This document shows positions 1 through 9,885 of a stretch of DNA of 64,000 nucleotides, in pieces. A program made the translations under genes and the position numbers. The notes under the pieces were generated by a model that made no database searches, was not told the DNA's origin, and saw only the letters and a program-made list of their open reading frames with translations. How positions within the stretch are numbered: position 1 is the stretch's first letter; every line of letters begins with the position of its first letter. The stretch lies in NCBI RefSeq assembly GCF_000300455.3, contig NZ_CP007215.2, positions 2,232,001 through 2,296,000 of the forward strand. The letters run 5' to 3'. This stretch comes from Kosakonia sacchari SP1 (GTDB taxonomy: Bacteria > Pseudomonadota > Gammaproteobacteria > Enterobacterales > Enterobacteriaceae).

Positions 1-98
1 ACGAATGCCAACGTCTGACTTTCTTTCGCGTAGCTATGGCGCATTCACGACAAGCCCGCTGACACATTCAGCACCACAAACGAACGCCCCGAAATGCG

Positions 99-1340
99 CT
101 ACTCACAATAGCGGCAGGTCATATATGCACCCGCAACGCAGAGCGTCAGCGGCACAAAAAAGCTGAAATCCATGCCGGTGAATTCCATCAGCAACACAAT
201 GGCGGTGAGCGGCATTTGCATGGATGAGGCGAGAAAAGCCGCGCCGCCAGTCAGTGCGAATTCCGCCATACTGCCATCGGGGAAAAACTGTCCTACCAGC
301 AGGAACATCAGCGCACCCAGCAGGGCGCCGATCGCCAGCCCGGGCGTGAGCAGACCTCCTTCGGCTCCGCTGCGTAGCACCATCCAGATACTTAGCACTT
401 TTAACCCAATCAACATTGCCGCCAGCGGCAGCGTAACGTCTCCGCCGAAACTCAGCTGTACCGGACCGCGCCCGTTGCCTGGTAATTGCGGAAACCAGAT
501 AGCGAGCAAGCCGAGGCAGGCAAAAGCGATAAAGCAGAAGACCGGCATCTGCCAGTTGCTTTTCACCTGCGCCCGTGCATTTTTGGTCATCCGCCGGAAC
601 AGACTGGCAGCATAGCCGAATAACGGACCGGATAAGGTTGCCCAGATAATCAAAGAGAGGGGCGCTGCGGGAGCAGTAAAGAGATACTGCCGCTCGTTGC
701 CCAGCACCAGCGATGTCACGAACGCGGCGAGGGCGGAGGTGACAATGGCGGCAATGACCGCATCCCAACTGATCGTGACCAGCAGTACCTCAAGGGTAAA
801 AATCGCGCCCGCCAGCGGGACATTATACACCGCCGCCAGCCCGGCACCGGCGCCGCAGGCGATCACCAGTCGGGTTTCTTGTACATTTAAGCCGATATGC
901 CTTGCGATCCCACCGCCAAACAGGGCACCAACTTCACGCGGTGCGCTTTCACGCCCTAGCGGCGAGCCCATCGCCACGGTAACAACTTGCAAGAGCGCAT
1001 GAGTTATGGTGGTGAAAGCAGGCATCGGGCGTTGAACATCTTTGAGCGCAGCGCCAACACTGACGCGTTTTTTTGCATAGTGTGCCAGGAGCCACCAGCC
1101 CCAGCCAGCCACCACACCTGCAGCAGCAAGAGAAGCAAAACGGCGCAGGGCGCTGGCATCCGTTACGCCCTGCAGGAACGGCGCGCCGCCAATCAGCGAT
1201 TGCTGGCTATAACCAAAAGCGAGGTGCTGGATGGCATGAAGGAGAAGGGCAATCAACATGCCAGCCGCACCGGAAAGTAGCCCGGTCAGCAGCAGGGCCA
1301 GCCAGCGACGTTGCCAGCAGGAATCAGGGATCTCACGCAT
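99..1340 (-). CDS. ClC-family chloride channel/transporter
   Basis: A 413-residue polytopic membrane protein of the ClC family, which moves chloride across the inner membrane. Family signatures are visible in order: GSPLGRESAPREVG (the GREGP-like motif whose Glu is the external gate), the helix motif NVPLAGAIFTLEV, and a GSGAPGG-like stretch RSGAEGGLLTPGLAIG. In the E. coli ClC-ec1 antiporter the third motif is followed by two glutamates, the second being the internal proton glutamate; here that position looks like Val, which would fit a channel more than a proton-coupled exchanger (inference). The reading frame stays open upstream to 1493, but those 51 residues are not membrane-like and would overlap the trp terminator, so I start at the ATG before REIPDSC. 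It lies downstream of trpA, where E. coli has yciGFE. It is not a close match to ClcA or ClcB as I recall them, so no symbol is given. Confidence 0.8.
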   Translation of the reverse strand: MREIPDSCWQRRWLALLLTGLLSGAAGMLIALLLHAIQHLAFGYSQQSLIGGAPFLQGVTDASALRRFASLAAAGVVAGWGWWLLAHYAKKRVSVGAALKDVQRPMPAFTTITHALLQVVTVAMGSPLGRESAPREVGALFGGGIARHIGLNVQETRLVIACGAGAGLAAVYNVPLAGAIFTLEVLLVTISWDAVIAAIVTSALAAFVTSLVLGNERQYLFTAPAAPLSLIIWATLSGPLFGYAASLFRRMTKNARAQVKSNWQMPVFCFIAFACLGLLAIWFPQLPGNGRGPVQLSFGGDVTLPLAAMLIGLKVLSIWMVLRSGAEGGLLTPGLAIGALLGALMFLLVGQFFPDGSMAEFALTGGAAFLASSMQMPLTAIVLLMEFTGMDFSFFVPLTLCVAGAYMTCRYCE

Positions 1341-1442
1341 GTTGTTTTTATCGGTCTCATAATTTTTAGGATTATTATTCCACAGAAAATATGAACCTTT
1401 TAACAATGCGTCAGGAAAAATGTGCGGATAAACAGGAAAGTA

Positions 1443-1466
1443 CACCGCCTGAATCAACAGGCGGTG
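1443..1466 (-). terminator. Rho-independent-like terminator of the trp operon
   Basis: A perfect 9-bp stem (CACCGCCTG with CAGGCGGTG) around a 6-nt loop, starting just downstream of the trpA stop. The following bases on the minus strand are TACTTTCC, so the T tract is weak, as in the known trp t terminator. Confidence 0.65.
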
Positions 1467-1473
1467 CGGGAGG

Positions 1474-2282
1474 TTAACGCGGCAAAGTAGCACCTTTCAG
1501 GCTCTGCACAAAGGCTTTCAGTTCAGCCAGCATAGCCGTTGGGTTGGTGAGGTTTTTCTCAATGATTTTCACAATCGCGGAACCGGAAATCGCGCCGGCG
1601 GCACCTGCTTCTACGGCAGCGCTCACCTGCTCCGGTGCGGAAATACCGAAACCCTGCAGCGCAGGCGCAGCGTGATACTCGGTAAGTTTTTCCACCAGAT
1701 GGTGCAGAGGCAGCGCCGCACGGTTTTCCGCGCCCGTTACCCGGCGCGCGAAAGCAGGTAGGTGTATCCCCGGCCATAAGAGGCAATCTGGCGCAGCAGA
1801 TCGTCGTCCGCGTTTGGCGGGCAGATAAAGATGGGCGCGATATTATGGCGCAAAGCCGCCTGGCGGAATGGCGCGGACTCTTCAATCGGCACATCCGCGA
1901 CCAGCACAGAATCGACGCCGACTTTTGCGCACTGGGCATAGAATTCGTCAATTCCCCGGCTGAAAACCAGGTTGGCGTACATCAGCAAGCCAATGGGGAT
2001 CGTTGGGTGTTTCTGGCGAATAGCTGCCAGCATTTCGAAACATTGTGACGGTGTCACGCCTGCGGCAAAGGCGCGCAGCGTGGCGTTTTGAATGGTTGGA
2101 CCGTCCGCCAGCGGGTCGGAAAACGGTATCCCAAGCTCAAGCGCATCCGCACCCGCTTCAATCAGCGTATCAATGATTTTTAGCGACAGTTCCGGAGACG
2201 GATCGCCCAGTGTGACGAAGGGAACGAATGCACCTTCTTTGCGCGCGCTCAGCTGTTTAAATACATTGTCATAGCGTTCCAT
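1474..2282 (-). pseudogene. trpA: Tryptophan synthase alpha subunit, frameshifted
   Basis: TrpA cleaves indole-3-glycerol phosphate to indole and passes it through a tunnel to TrpB. The first 181 residues (start MERYDNVF, including the phosphate-pocket run [10 protein letters not shown]) are in one frame and hit a stop at once. The remaining 85 or so residues (ENRAALPL ... [17 protein letters not shown] ...) continue in another frame. Adding one C to the CCC run at 1740–1742 (one G in the coding strand, GCCGGG to GCCGGGG) restores [14 protein letters not shown] and a protein of about 269 residues, the normal length. As written, the product loses its C-terminal third, including the GSAIV phosphate loop, and should be inactive. 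The start overlaps the trpB stop as TGATG, which implies translational coupling. A sequencing error is the simplest cause. Confidence 0.9.
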
Positions 2283-3475
2283 CAGATTTCCCCTCGCGCT
2301 TTCAGGATGTCATGTACGGTAAAAATGTCTTTGTCGCCGCGCCCGGAAAGGTTCACCACCAGCAACTGCTCTTTGTCCGGGTTCTCGCGCATCATTTTTA
2401 GCGCATGGGCGAGGGCGTGCGAAGATTCCAGCGCTGGAATAATGCCTTCATGGCGGCACAGGATTTTGAAGGCTTCCAGCGCTTCGTCATCGGTGATGGA
2501 AACATAATCGGCACGACCCGTACTGTTAAGGTACGCATGCTGCGGCCCGACAGACGGGAAATCGAGACCCGCAGAGATAGAATAAGACTCTTCGATCTGG
2601 CCTTCATCTGTCTGCATCATCGGCGATTTCATGCCAAAATAGATGCCAACGCGACCATGTTTCAGCGGCGCGCCATGCTCGCCAGTTTCGATACCGTGAC
2701 CCGCTGGTTCCACCCCGATCAGGCCAACAGACATTTCGTCTATAAAGTCGGCGAACATGCCAATAGCATTAGAACCGCCGCCCACGCAGGCGATAACGGC
2801 ATCCGGCAGACGCCCCTCTTTTTCAAGGATCTGCGCTTTGGTCTCTTCGCCGATCATGCGCTGGAACTCGCGCACAATGGTCGGGAATGGGTGCGGACCC
2901 GCCGCAGTGCCCAGCATATAGTGCGCGGTTTCATAGCTTCCAGACCAGTCACGCAGCGCCTCGTTACAGGCATCTTTCAGCGTGGCGGAGCCGCTATGTA
3001 CCGGGATCACTTCCGCGCCCATTAAGCGCATGCGGAACACGTTTGGTGACTGGCGTTCCACATCTTTTGCGCCCATATAGATGCGACATTTCAGACCCAG
3101 CAGAGCGCTCGCCAGCGCCGAGGCCACGCCATGCTGACCGGCCCCCGTTTCGGCGATAATTTCGGTTTTGCCCATACGTTTTGCCAGCAGCGCCTGACCC
3201 AGCACCTGGTTGGTTTTGTGCGCGCCGCCATGGAGCAAATCTTCACGCTTGAGGTAAAGCGTGGTGCGCGTACCGGCGGTAATGTTCTGGCATTTGGTCA
3301 GCGCGGTCGGACGTCCGGCATAATTTTTCAGCAGATCGTTAAATTGTTGCTGAAATTCGGCATCGCTCTGTGCGCTGACAAAAGCTTCTTCGAGCTGGCG
3401 CAGCGCCGGCATCAGGATTTGCGGAACGAACATTCCGCCAAACTCGCCAAAATAGGGATTCAGTAGTGTCGTCAT
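2282..3475 (-). CDS. trpB: Tryptophan synthase beta subunit
   Basis: A 397-residue PLP enzyme that condenses indole with serine to tryptophan in the alpha2-beta2 complex with TrpA. The PLP lysine is in [14 protein letters not shown] (about residue 87), the glycine-rich phosphate loop is [10 protein letters not shown], and the length equals the enterobacterial norm. Its stop overlaps the trpA start by one base (TGATG), and it lies 12 bp after trpC. It is intact, unlike its partner gene trpA. Confidence 0.98.
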   Translation of the reverse strand: MTTLLNPYFGEFGGMFVPQILMPALRQLEEAFVSAQSDAEFQQQFNDLLKNYAGRPTALTKCQNITAGTRTTLYLKREDLLHGGAHKTNQVLGQALLAKRMGKTEIIAETGAGQHGVASALASALLGLKCRIYMGAKDVERQSPNVFRMRLMGAEVIPVHSGSATLKDACNEALRDWSGSYETAHYMLGTAAGPHPFPTIVREFQRMIGEETKAQILEKEGRLPDAVIACVGGGSNAIGMFADFIDEMSVGLIGVEPAGHGIETGEHGAPLKHGRVGIYFGMKSPMMQTDEGQIEESYSISAGLDFPSVGPQHAYLNSTGRADYVSITDDEALEAFKILCRHEGIIPALESSHALAHALKMMRENPDKEQLLVVNLSGRGDKDIFTVHDILKARGEI

Positions 3476-3487
3476 TATCTTCTTTCC

Positions 3488-4846
3488 TTAATAAGCGCGC
3501 AGTGTGCGAAAAACCGAGGCCAGTTTGCTGGCATCTTTGATACCCGGTTCCGACTCCACGCCTGAATTAAAATCGAGTCCGGCACAGCCGGTTTTGGCCG
3601 CCTGCACGCAATTGTCTGCGCTCAGGCCACCAGCAAGAATCACATTATCCAGCGGTTCGCCTGCCAGCAGCGACCAGTCGAAACTTTTGCCGCTGCCGCC
3701 CTGGCCGTTATCAAACACATATTTATCGACCTGCTGGAAGCGCCGCGCGGGCAGGCTGTCGCCAACGCTGAGCGCTTTCCAGATTTGTGTCTTCGCCGGC
3801 AGACGCTCACGCAGCGTATCGATATAGGCCTGGTCTTCATCACCGTGCAGTTGAACGGCAACCAGATTCAGTGCGTTAACTTTCGCCACCACCTCTTCGT
3901 GCGTGGCATTACGGAACACACCGACATATTGCAGCGGTGCGGCCTGCATCACCGCTTGTGCTTGCGCTTGCGTTACGGCGCGTGGGGAACTGGCAACGAA
4001 GATCAAGCCGCCATAAATTGCACCGGCCTGATGTGCCGCCTGCGCGTCCTGCGGGCGGGTCAGCCCGCACACTTTGTTTTCACCCAGCAAAACACGTTTC
4101 ACCGCCGCATCGAGATCGTCATGGGACATCAGCGCGGAGCCAATCAGGAAACCATTGGCAAAATGGCTGAGTTCACGCACCTGGGCATAAGTGTTGATGC
4201 CAGACTCGCTGATGACCGTCACACCTGTGCCAAGGCGCGGAGCAAGCTCACGGGTGCGGTTCAAATCGATGGAAAGATCGCGCAGGTCGCGGTTGTTGAT
4301 GCCGACGACTTTCGCTTCCAGTGAGATAGCGCGTTGCAACTCTTCTTCATTACTCACTTCCGTCAACACGCCCATATTTAGACTGTGCGCGACGGCGGCA
4401 AGCTGGCGGTACTGCTCATCGTCGAGTACCGAGAGCATCAGCAGGCACGCATCTGCCTGGTAGTGACGCGCCAGGTAAATCTGATAAGCGTCGATAATAA
4501 AGTCTTTGCACAGGATTGGCTGCGGCGCGATACCGCTGACAATCGGCAGAAAATCAAAACTGCCCTGGAAATATTTTTCATCCGTCAACACGGAAATCGC
4601 CGACGCATGATGTTTGTAGATAGCAGCAATACGCGCCGGGTCAAAATCATTGCGGATCACGCCTTTGGAGGGCGAGGCTTTTTTGCACTCCAGAATAAAC
4701 GCTGTCCGCGCACCTTGCAGGGCATCGTAGAAGCGACGCGTGCTTGGCTCGACATCGTTCTGAAAACTGGCCAGCGGTTGTTGCTCCTTGCGCGCTGCTA
4801 CCCATAAGGCTTTATCGGCGACGATTTTCGCTAAAACGGTCTGCAT
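3488..4846 (-). CDS. trpC: Bifunctional indole-3-glycerol-phosphate synthase / phosphoribosylanthranilate isomerase
   Basis: A 452-residue fusion catalysing two consecutive steps of tryptophan synthesis. The N-terminal half (to about 255) is the indole-glycerol-phosphate synthase barrel, with the active-site stretch FILECKKASPSKG and later VVGINNRDLRDL. The C-terminal half is the phosphoribosylanthranilate isomerase barrel (KVCGLTRPQDA, VQLHGDED, FDNGQGGSGKSFDW, LAGGLSADN). The two-domain fusion is typical of enterobacteria. Only three bases separate it from trpD. Confidence 0.97.
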   Translation of the reverse strand: MQTVLAKIVADKALWVAARKEQQPLASFQNDVEPSTRRFYDALQGARTAFILECKKASPSKGVIRNDFDPARIAAIYKHHASAISVLTDEKYFQGSFDFLPIVSGIAPQPILCKDFIIDAYQIYLARHYQADACLLMLSVLDDEQYRQLAAVAHSLNMGVLTEVSNEEELQRAISLEAKVVGINNRDLRDLSIDLNRTRELAPRLGTGVTVISESGINTYAQVRELSHFANGFLIGSALMSHDDLDAAVKRVLLGENKVCGLTRPQDAQAAHQAGAIYGGLIFVASSPRAVTQAQAQAVMQAAPLQYVGVFRNATHEEVVAKVNALNLVAVQLHGDEDQAYIDTLRERLPAKTQIWKALSVGDSLPARRFQQVDKYVFDNGQGGSGKSFDWSLLAGEPLDNVILAGGLSADNCVQAAKTGCAGLDFNSGVESEPGIKDASKLASVFRTLRAY

Positions 4847-4849
4847 TTT

Positions 4850-6445
4850 TTATCCTCTTGCCGCAAGTGCGGTGACTTTGTCGTAGGCTGCTCCGCTGTG
4901 CAGCACATCCAGAACTTTTTGCGCGTTGGCCTGTAAATCCTCTTCGCCGTGCAGACGCATCAGCATGGCGACATTGGCGGCGACGGCGGCTTCATGCGCG
5001 GCCTCACCTTTACCCTGGAGTAAGCGTGTCAGAATGTCACGGTTTTCTTCCGGTGTCCCGCCCGCCAGCGCCTCCTGATGGTACGGCGTCAGGCCAAAGT
5101 CGGCAGCGGTGAGTTGGTAACTTTTGATTTCGCCATCATGCAACTCAGCAACCAGTGTAGGTGCATGCAGTGACACTTCGTCCATGCCGCCGCTATGCAC
5201 GACTGCCGCACGCTGATAACCGAGAACGCGCAGGGTTTCGGCAATCGGCAGCACCAGCTCCGGACTGTAAACACCGATCAGTGCCAGCGGCGGGTGCGCC
5301 GGGTTGATCAACGGGCCGAGCACGTTGAACAGAGTACGGGTTTTCAACTGCTGGCGTACCGGCATCGCGTGGCGAAAACCGGTGTGATACTTCGGCGCAA
5401 ACAGGAAACAGACACCCAGCTCATCCAGCGCAGAACGCGATTTATCGGCGTTCATATCCAGATTAATACCAAATGCCGCCAGCAAATCTGATGAGCCGGA
5501 ACGGCTCGAAACGCTGCGATTGCCGTGTTTGGCGACTTTCAGGCCGCAAGCAGCAGCGACAAATGCACTGGCGGTGGAAATATTGATGCTGTTGCTGCCG
5601 TCGCCGCCGGTGCCGACGATATCGGCAAACGCATAGTCCGGACGCGGGAATGGCGCGGCATTCTCCAGCAGTGCGGTGGCGGCTCCGGCAATTTCGTTGG
5701 GATGTTCACCGCGAATTTTCATACTCACCAGCGCGGCCGCCAGTTGTTCCGGCTTCAGCTCGCCGCGCACCACCGCAGAGAAAAGCTGGTGGCTCTCCTG
5801 CTGGCTGAGTGTTTGCGCCTGATAGAGTTTTTCCAGAATCGGTTGCAGCGTATTCGTCTGCTCCAGTTTTTGCAGCGCCCAGGCCAGCGTTTGCTCAAGC
5901 AGACGAGCACCTTGCGTGGTCAAAATCGATTCCGGGTGGAACTGGAAACCACAAACGCGATCGGCGTCGTGACGTACTGCCATCACCATGCCGTTAAAAT
6001 GGGCATTGATGGTTAATCCTGCCGGGATGTTGCTGCCCACCAGCGAGTGGTAACGCGCAACGGGAAGCGGGTTGCTTAAGCCCGCGAACATGGCCTGACC
6101 ATCGTGTTCGATGCTTGAGGCTTTGCCGTGCAGGATTTCACCTGCCTGGCCGACGTAGCCGCCATAGGCTTCAACAATCGCCTGGTGACCGAGGCAGATA
6201 CCGATAATCGGTAACTTGCCGCGCATCCGTGTCAGCAGCTCCGGCATGCAGCCCGCTTCAGACGGCGCGCCAGGGCCTGGCGAGAGCATCAACACCGGGT
6301 TTTGCATTGTCGCAAGCCGGTCGATCAAGGTTTGCGCCGGAACATGGTTACGGTAAATCACCACGTTGTGTCCGCTCGCACGCAGCTGATCCGCCAGGTT
6401 GTAAGTAAAGGAATCGATGTTATCAAGCAGCAGAATGTCAGCCAT
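4850..6445 (-). CDS. trpD: Bifunctional anthranilate synthase glutamine amidotransferase / anthranilate phosphoribosyltransferase
   Basis: A 531-residue fusion. The N-terminal class I amidotransferase domain (about 1–195) supplies ammonia to TrpE; its nucleophile Cys is in GICLGHQ and the His/Glu pair in FQFHPES. The C-terminal domain (about 200–531) transfers phosphoribosyl to anthranilate and carries the PRPP-binding [14 protein letters not shown] motif and the [15 protein letters not shown] loop. Its ATG overlaps the trpE stop (TGATG), a coupling that keeps TrpE and TrpD in 1:1 ratio. It is intact, and the length equals that of the E. coli protein. Confidence 0.97.
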   Translation of the reverse strand: MADILLLDNIDSFTYNLADQLRASGHNVVIYRNHVPAQTLIDRLATMQNPVLMLSPGPGAPSEAGCMPELLTRMRGKLPIIGICLGHQAIVEAYGGYVGQAGEILHGKASSIEHDGQAMFAGLSNPLPVARYHSLVGSNIPAGLTINAHFNGMVMAVRHDADRVCGFQFHPESILTTQGARLLEQTLAWALQKLEQTNTLQPILEKLYQAQTLSQQESHQLFSAVVRGELKPEQLAAALVSMKIRGEHPNEIAGAATALLENAAPFPRPDYAFADIVGTGGDGSNSINISTASAFVAAACGLKVAKHGNRSVSSRSGSSDLLAAFGINLDMNADKSRSALDELGVCFLFAPKYHTGFRHAMPVRQQLKTRTLFNVLGPLINPAHPPLALIGVYSPELVLPIAETLRVLGYQRAAVVHSGGMDEVSLHAPTLVAELHDGEIKSYQLTAADFGLTPYHQEALAGGTPEENRDILTRLLQGKGEAAHEAAVAANVAMLMRLHGEEDLQANAQKVLDVLHSGAAYDKVTALAARG

Positions 6446-8006
6446 CAGAAAGTCTCCTGAGCGTGGTGTGCGGTGGCGATAGCGCGCAGAACCGCGCGGG
6501 CTTTATTACGGGTTTCATCGGCTTCAGATTGCGGAACGGAATCCAGCACGACACCCGCGCCTGCCTGTACCGTTGCCACACCGTCCTCCACCCACGCAGA
6601 ACGAATCACGATGCAGGTATCCAGATCGCCATGGGCGGTGAAATAACCCACCGCACCGCCGTAGCTACCGCGACGTGAGCCTTCTGCTTTGGCGATTAAC
6701 TGCATTGCGCGCACTTTTGGCGCACCGCTCAGGGTGCCCATGTTCATGCAGGCGCGGTAGGCGTGCAGAACATCAAGATCCTGACGCAGTTCACCCACCA
6801 CGCGTGAAACCAGGTGCATGACGTAAGAGTAGCGATCGACTTTGGTCAAATCGGCGACATAGCGGCTGCCGGGGTGCAAATGCGCGCCAGATCATTGCGC
6901 GCCAGATCCACCAGCATCAAGTGTTCTGACAGCTCTTTGTGATCGGTACGCATCTCCAGCTCAATGCGGCTGTCAAGATCGCGATCCAGCGAACCATCCG
7001 GGCGGCGTCCGCGCGGGCGTGTGCCGGCGATAGGGTAGATCTCAATCTGGCGGTTGCTGGCGTCGTATTTCAGCGAGCTTTCCGGTGAGGCGCCGAACAG
7101 GGTGAAATCGTTATCCTGCATGAAGAACATGTACGGGCTGGGGTTGCTCTTTTTTAGCACTTCGTAAGCCGCCAGCGGTGAAGGGCAAGGCAGGGTAAAG
7201 CGACGAGACGGTACTACCTGAAAAATCTCGCCCGCACGAATCGCTTTTTGCATGTCGCGAACCACTGCGCCGTACTCTTCATCACTCTGGTTGCAGTCGC
7301 AGCGCATATGTTCAATTTTTTCGACCGGCAACGGCTCGGCAGGCCGATCCAACTGCTGGCGCAGGGTGTCGATGCGCTGAAGCAGGCGGTCTTTTTCCTG
7401 TGCTGAAGGGGTAAATAAGCTGGCCTGTATACGCGTTTGCTGTTTCTGGTGGTCGATCACCAGTAAGGTTTCGGCGAGATAAAAGCAGTAATCCGGGCAA
7501 CGGCGATCGTGCGTAAGCTGCGGCAAATCTTCAAAACCGGCCACCAGGTCATACGCGAACAAGCCGCCGAAGAACATGGCTTCGCGTTCATCGGAAGGAA
7601 CATCGACCAGATTTTGTAATAAGCGAAAAGCATCAAACACAGAGAGCGAGCAGAGGCGGGCGTCTTCGTCCAGCAGACTGCTGACCGGCGGGAATCGCAG
7701 TTCGCGCCCATCGGACAGCAAGGTGTTTTCCACCCCGGCAGGCAGCGCGTTATCGAGCAGACCCAGAAGTGCTGTACCATTTTCGGTTAATGCTGTAATG
7801 GTGACAGTGTCACCAAGTGCGGTGATACGCAATGCGCTATCAACCAGCAACAGGCTTTTTAAGTCACTTTTACTGTCAATATCCGCTGATTCCAGCAGCA
7901 GGGTTGCCGGGCGGGCAGCGCATAATTGATGGAACAACGCTGTCGGGTTACTGCGGTAGCTGGCGTTGCTGGTCAGAAGTTCGAGTGCTGGTTTTTGCGT
8001 TTGCAT
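6445..8006 (-). pseudogene. trpE: Anthranilate synthase component I, frameshifted
   Basis: TrpE converts chorismate to anthranilate with TrpD, the first committed and feedback-inhibited step of the pathway. The start MQTQKPALELL follows a GAGAG ribosome site 34 bp after the attenuator. An N-terminal LLLESADIDSK segment (tryptophan-binding pocket) is present. The frame runs to [14 protein letters not shown] and then leaves the family; the rest ([19 protein letters not shown] ... [12 protein letters not shown] ... [12 protein letters not shown]) is one frame away. One missing base in the CC pair at 6869–6870 (G in the coding strand) explains it. With it restored the protein is 520 residues, exactly the usual length. 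As written the chorismate-binding C-terminal half is lost. A sequencing error is likely. Confidence 0.92.
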
Positions 8007-8032
8007 AGTCGCTCTCATTATTTATTTTGTTC

Positions 8033-8059
8033 AAAAAAAAGCCCGCTGTGTGAGCGGGC
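8033..8059 (-). terminator. trp attenuator (leader terminator)
   Basis: On the minus strand a CCCGCT/AGCGGG stem with a 5-base loop is followed by eight T residues, 34 bp before the trpE start. It lies downstream of the trpL leader peptide, the classical arrangement for attenuation by ribosome position on the Trp codons. Confidence 0.93.
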
Positions 8060-8103
8060 CTGGTATCGGTATGCTGAATGCGCACGTGATCTCACAGCCC
8101 TTG

Positions 8104-8148
8104 TCAGGGAGTGCGCCACCAGCGAGTAACAGAGAAATGTGCATTCAT
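8104..8148 (-). CDS. trpL: trp operon leader peptide
   Basis: A 14-residue peptide, MNAHFSVTRWWRTP, with tandem Trp codons at positions 10–11. It sits between the trp promoter/operator and the attenuator. The Trp-Trp pair and the C-terminal WWRT match the E. coli leader, while the N-terminal part differs. Ribosome stalling at the two Trp codons when charged tRNA-Trp is scarce would favour the antiterminator and allow trpEDCBA transcription. Confidence 0.93.
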   Translation of the reverse strand: MNAHFSVTRWWRTP

Positions 8149-8175
8149 GTTTGCGATACCTTGTCGTGTGAACTT

Positions 8176-8211
8176 GCGTACTAGTTAACTGGTTCAGGAA
8201 AAGAAAGTCAA
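8176..8211 (-). promoter_or_regulatory. trp promoter with overlapping TrpR operator
   Basis: Minus-strand -35 TTGACT (8206–8211), a 17-bp spacer and -10 TTAACT (8183–8188). The -10 lies inside the operator-like palindrome GAACCAGTTAACTAGTACGC (8176–8195), which differs from the E. coli trp operator by a single base (C for T in CCAG). TrpR with tryptophan should therefore block RNA polymerase here. Confidence 0.92.
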
Positions 8212-8287
8212 CCTCGAATTCAGAAAATATTCTCTGGACTGTATGATAGGCGACAAACCGACGTCCAGATGAATTAGCGGAGCCGCT

Positions 8288-9169
8288 TTGAGCGACACGA
8301 ATTACGCCATTATTTACGATCTTCACAGCCATACGACGGCCTCTGATGGTCTGCTTTCCCCCGAACAACTGGTCCATCGCGCGGTAGAGATGCGCGTCGG
8401 TACGCTGGCAATAACCGACCACGATACCACCGATGCCATTCCTGCAGCCCGTGCGGAAATTGTCCGGGCAGGACTGGATTTGCAGCTTATCAGCGGTGTG
8501 GAGATCTCCACCGTCTGGGAAAACCACGAAATACATATTGTTGGTCTGAATATTGATATTGACCACCCGGCGCTGCGCACTTTTTTGCAGGCGCAATCTG
8601 AACGCCGGGTTCAGCGGGCGAAGCTGATTGCTGAACGTTTAGAAAAAGCGCACATTCCCGGTGCGTGGGAAGGCGCTCAACGGCTGGCGCAGGGGGCGAA
8701 CGTAACGCGCGGGCACTTTGCGCGTGTTCTGGTGGAACAGGGCAAAGCGAGCAATATTGCCGATGTTTTTAAAAAGTATCTTGCACGGGGGAAAACGGGA
8801 TACGTTCCTCCCCAGTGGTGTACAATAGAACAAGCTATTGATGTGATTCATCATTCTGGCGGAACGGCTGTAATGGCACATCCTGGTCGCTATAACCTTT
8901 CTGCTAAATGGCTGAAAAGGCTGCTGGCGTATTTTGCACAGTGCGGCGGTGAGGCGATGGAAGTCGCCCAATGTCAGCAGGCTCCCAACGAGAGAACGCA
9001 GCTCGCCGCGTATGCCCGTCAGTTTGGTTTACTGGCGTCGCAAGGCTCTGATTTCCATCAGCCTTGCCCATGGATTGAACTGGGGCGCAAACTCTGGCTT
9101 CCGGCCGGTGTTGAGGGCGTATGGCTGAAATGGGAGCAGCCGCAACAGAACAAAGAGAGGGAAGTATGA
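8288..9169 (+). CDS. rnm: RNase AM, PHP-domain 5'-3' exoribonuclease
   Basis: A 293-residue PHP-family metal hydrolase (formerly YciV). The E. coli protein trims the 5' ends of rRNAs and degrades short RNAs and 3',5'-bisphosphate nucleotides. Metal-binding motifs are visible: DLHSHTTASDG at the N-terminus, ITDHDTTDA, MAHPGRYN and GSDFH near the C-terminus. The start is a TTG preceded by AGCGGAG, chosen because it gives the family N-terminus SDTNYAIIYDLHSH. It is divergent from trpL and overlaps yciO as ATGA, so the two are probably co-transcribed. Confidence 0.93.
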   Translation: MSDTNYAIIYDLHSHTTASDGLLSPEQLVHRAVEMRVGTLAITDHDTTDAIPAARAEIVRAGLDLQLISGVEISTVWENHEIHIVGLNIDIDHPALRTFLQAQSERRVQRAKLIAERLEKAHIPGAWEGAQRLAQGANVTRGHFARVLVEQGKASNIADVFKKYLARGKTGYVPPQWCTIEQAIDVIHHSGGTAVMAHPGRYNLSAKWLKRLLAYFAQCGGEAMEVAQCQQAPNERTQLAAYARQFGLLASQGSDFHQPCPWIELGRKLWLPAGVEGVWLKWEQPQQNKEREV

Positions 9170-9786
9170 GTCAATTTTTTTATATTCATCCGGAAAACCC
9201 CCAGCCGCGGTTGATTAACCAGGCGGTAGAAATTGTGCGTAAAGGCGGGGTCATTGTGTACCCCACCGATTCCGGTTATGCGTTGGGCTGTAAAATTGAG
9301 GACAAGGGGGCGATGGAGCGTATTTGCCGCATTCGTCACCTGCCGGATGGTCACAACTTTACGCTGATGTGCCGCGATTTATCGGAGCTGTCGACGTATG
9401 CCTTTGTCGATAACGTGGCCTTTCGTCTGATTAAGAATAATACGCCCGGCAATTACACGTTTATCCTGAAAGGTACAAAAGAGGTGCCGCGGCGTTTATT
9501 GCAGGAAAAACGCAAAACGATTGGTCTGCGCGTACCGTCAAACCCGATTGCGCTGGCGCTGCTGGAAACGCTCAACGAACCGATGCTGTCCACCTCGTTA
9601 ATGCTGCCGGGTAGTGATTTTACCGAATCCGATCCGGATGAAATTAAAGATCGGCTGGAAAAAGTGGTGGATTTAATCATCCACGGTGGCTATCTCGGCC
9701 AACAACCGACGACGGTAGTCGATTTAACGGAATCGACACCAGAGGTTATTCGCGAAGGGGTTGGCGACGTTAAGCCTTTCTTATAG
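9166..9786 (+). CDS. yciO: YrdC/Sua5-like domain protein YciO
   Basis: A 206-residue protein consisting of one YrdC/Sua5/YciO domain, a fold that binds ATP and RNA and is related to threonylcarbamoyl-AMP synthases. Visible family parts: KGGVIVYPTDSGYALGC near residues 25–41, RICRIRHLPDGHNFTLMC, and GLRVPSNPIA. The family's specific activity is unsettled. The frame is open 15 codons further upstream inside rnm, but the ATG at 9166 follows GAGGGAAGT and overlaps the rnm stop, so it is preferred. Confidence 0.93.
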   Translation: MSQFFYIHPENPQPRLINQAVEIVRKGGVIVYPTDSGYALGCKIEDKGAMERICRIRHLPDGHNFTLMCRDLSELSTYAFVDNVAFRLIKNNTPGNYTFILKGTKEVPRRLLQEKRKTIGLRVPSNPIALALLETLNEPMLSTSLMLPGSDFTESDPDEIKDRLEKVVDLIIHGGYLGQQPTTVVDLTESTPEVIREGVGDVKPFL

Positions 9787-9885
9787 TGACGCAAGCCGCT
9801 ATACTACGCGGCCATTTCAGCAGCGGCTTCGCCGACCTGATGACCCTATTCGACGCCTGTGAAGGCGACACCTGAAGGAAGCTCT

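Noticed and set aside
8018-8596. Minus-strand frame of 192 codons spanning the trp leader and the start of rnm
   Set aside because: It crosses the trp promoter, trpL and attenuator, which fully explain this DNA; there is no ribosome site.
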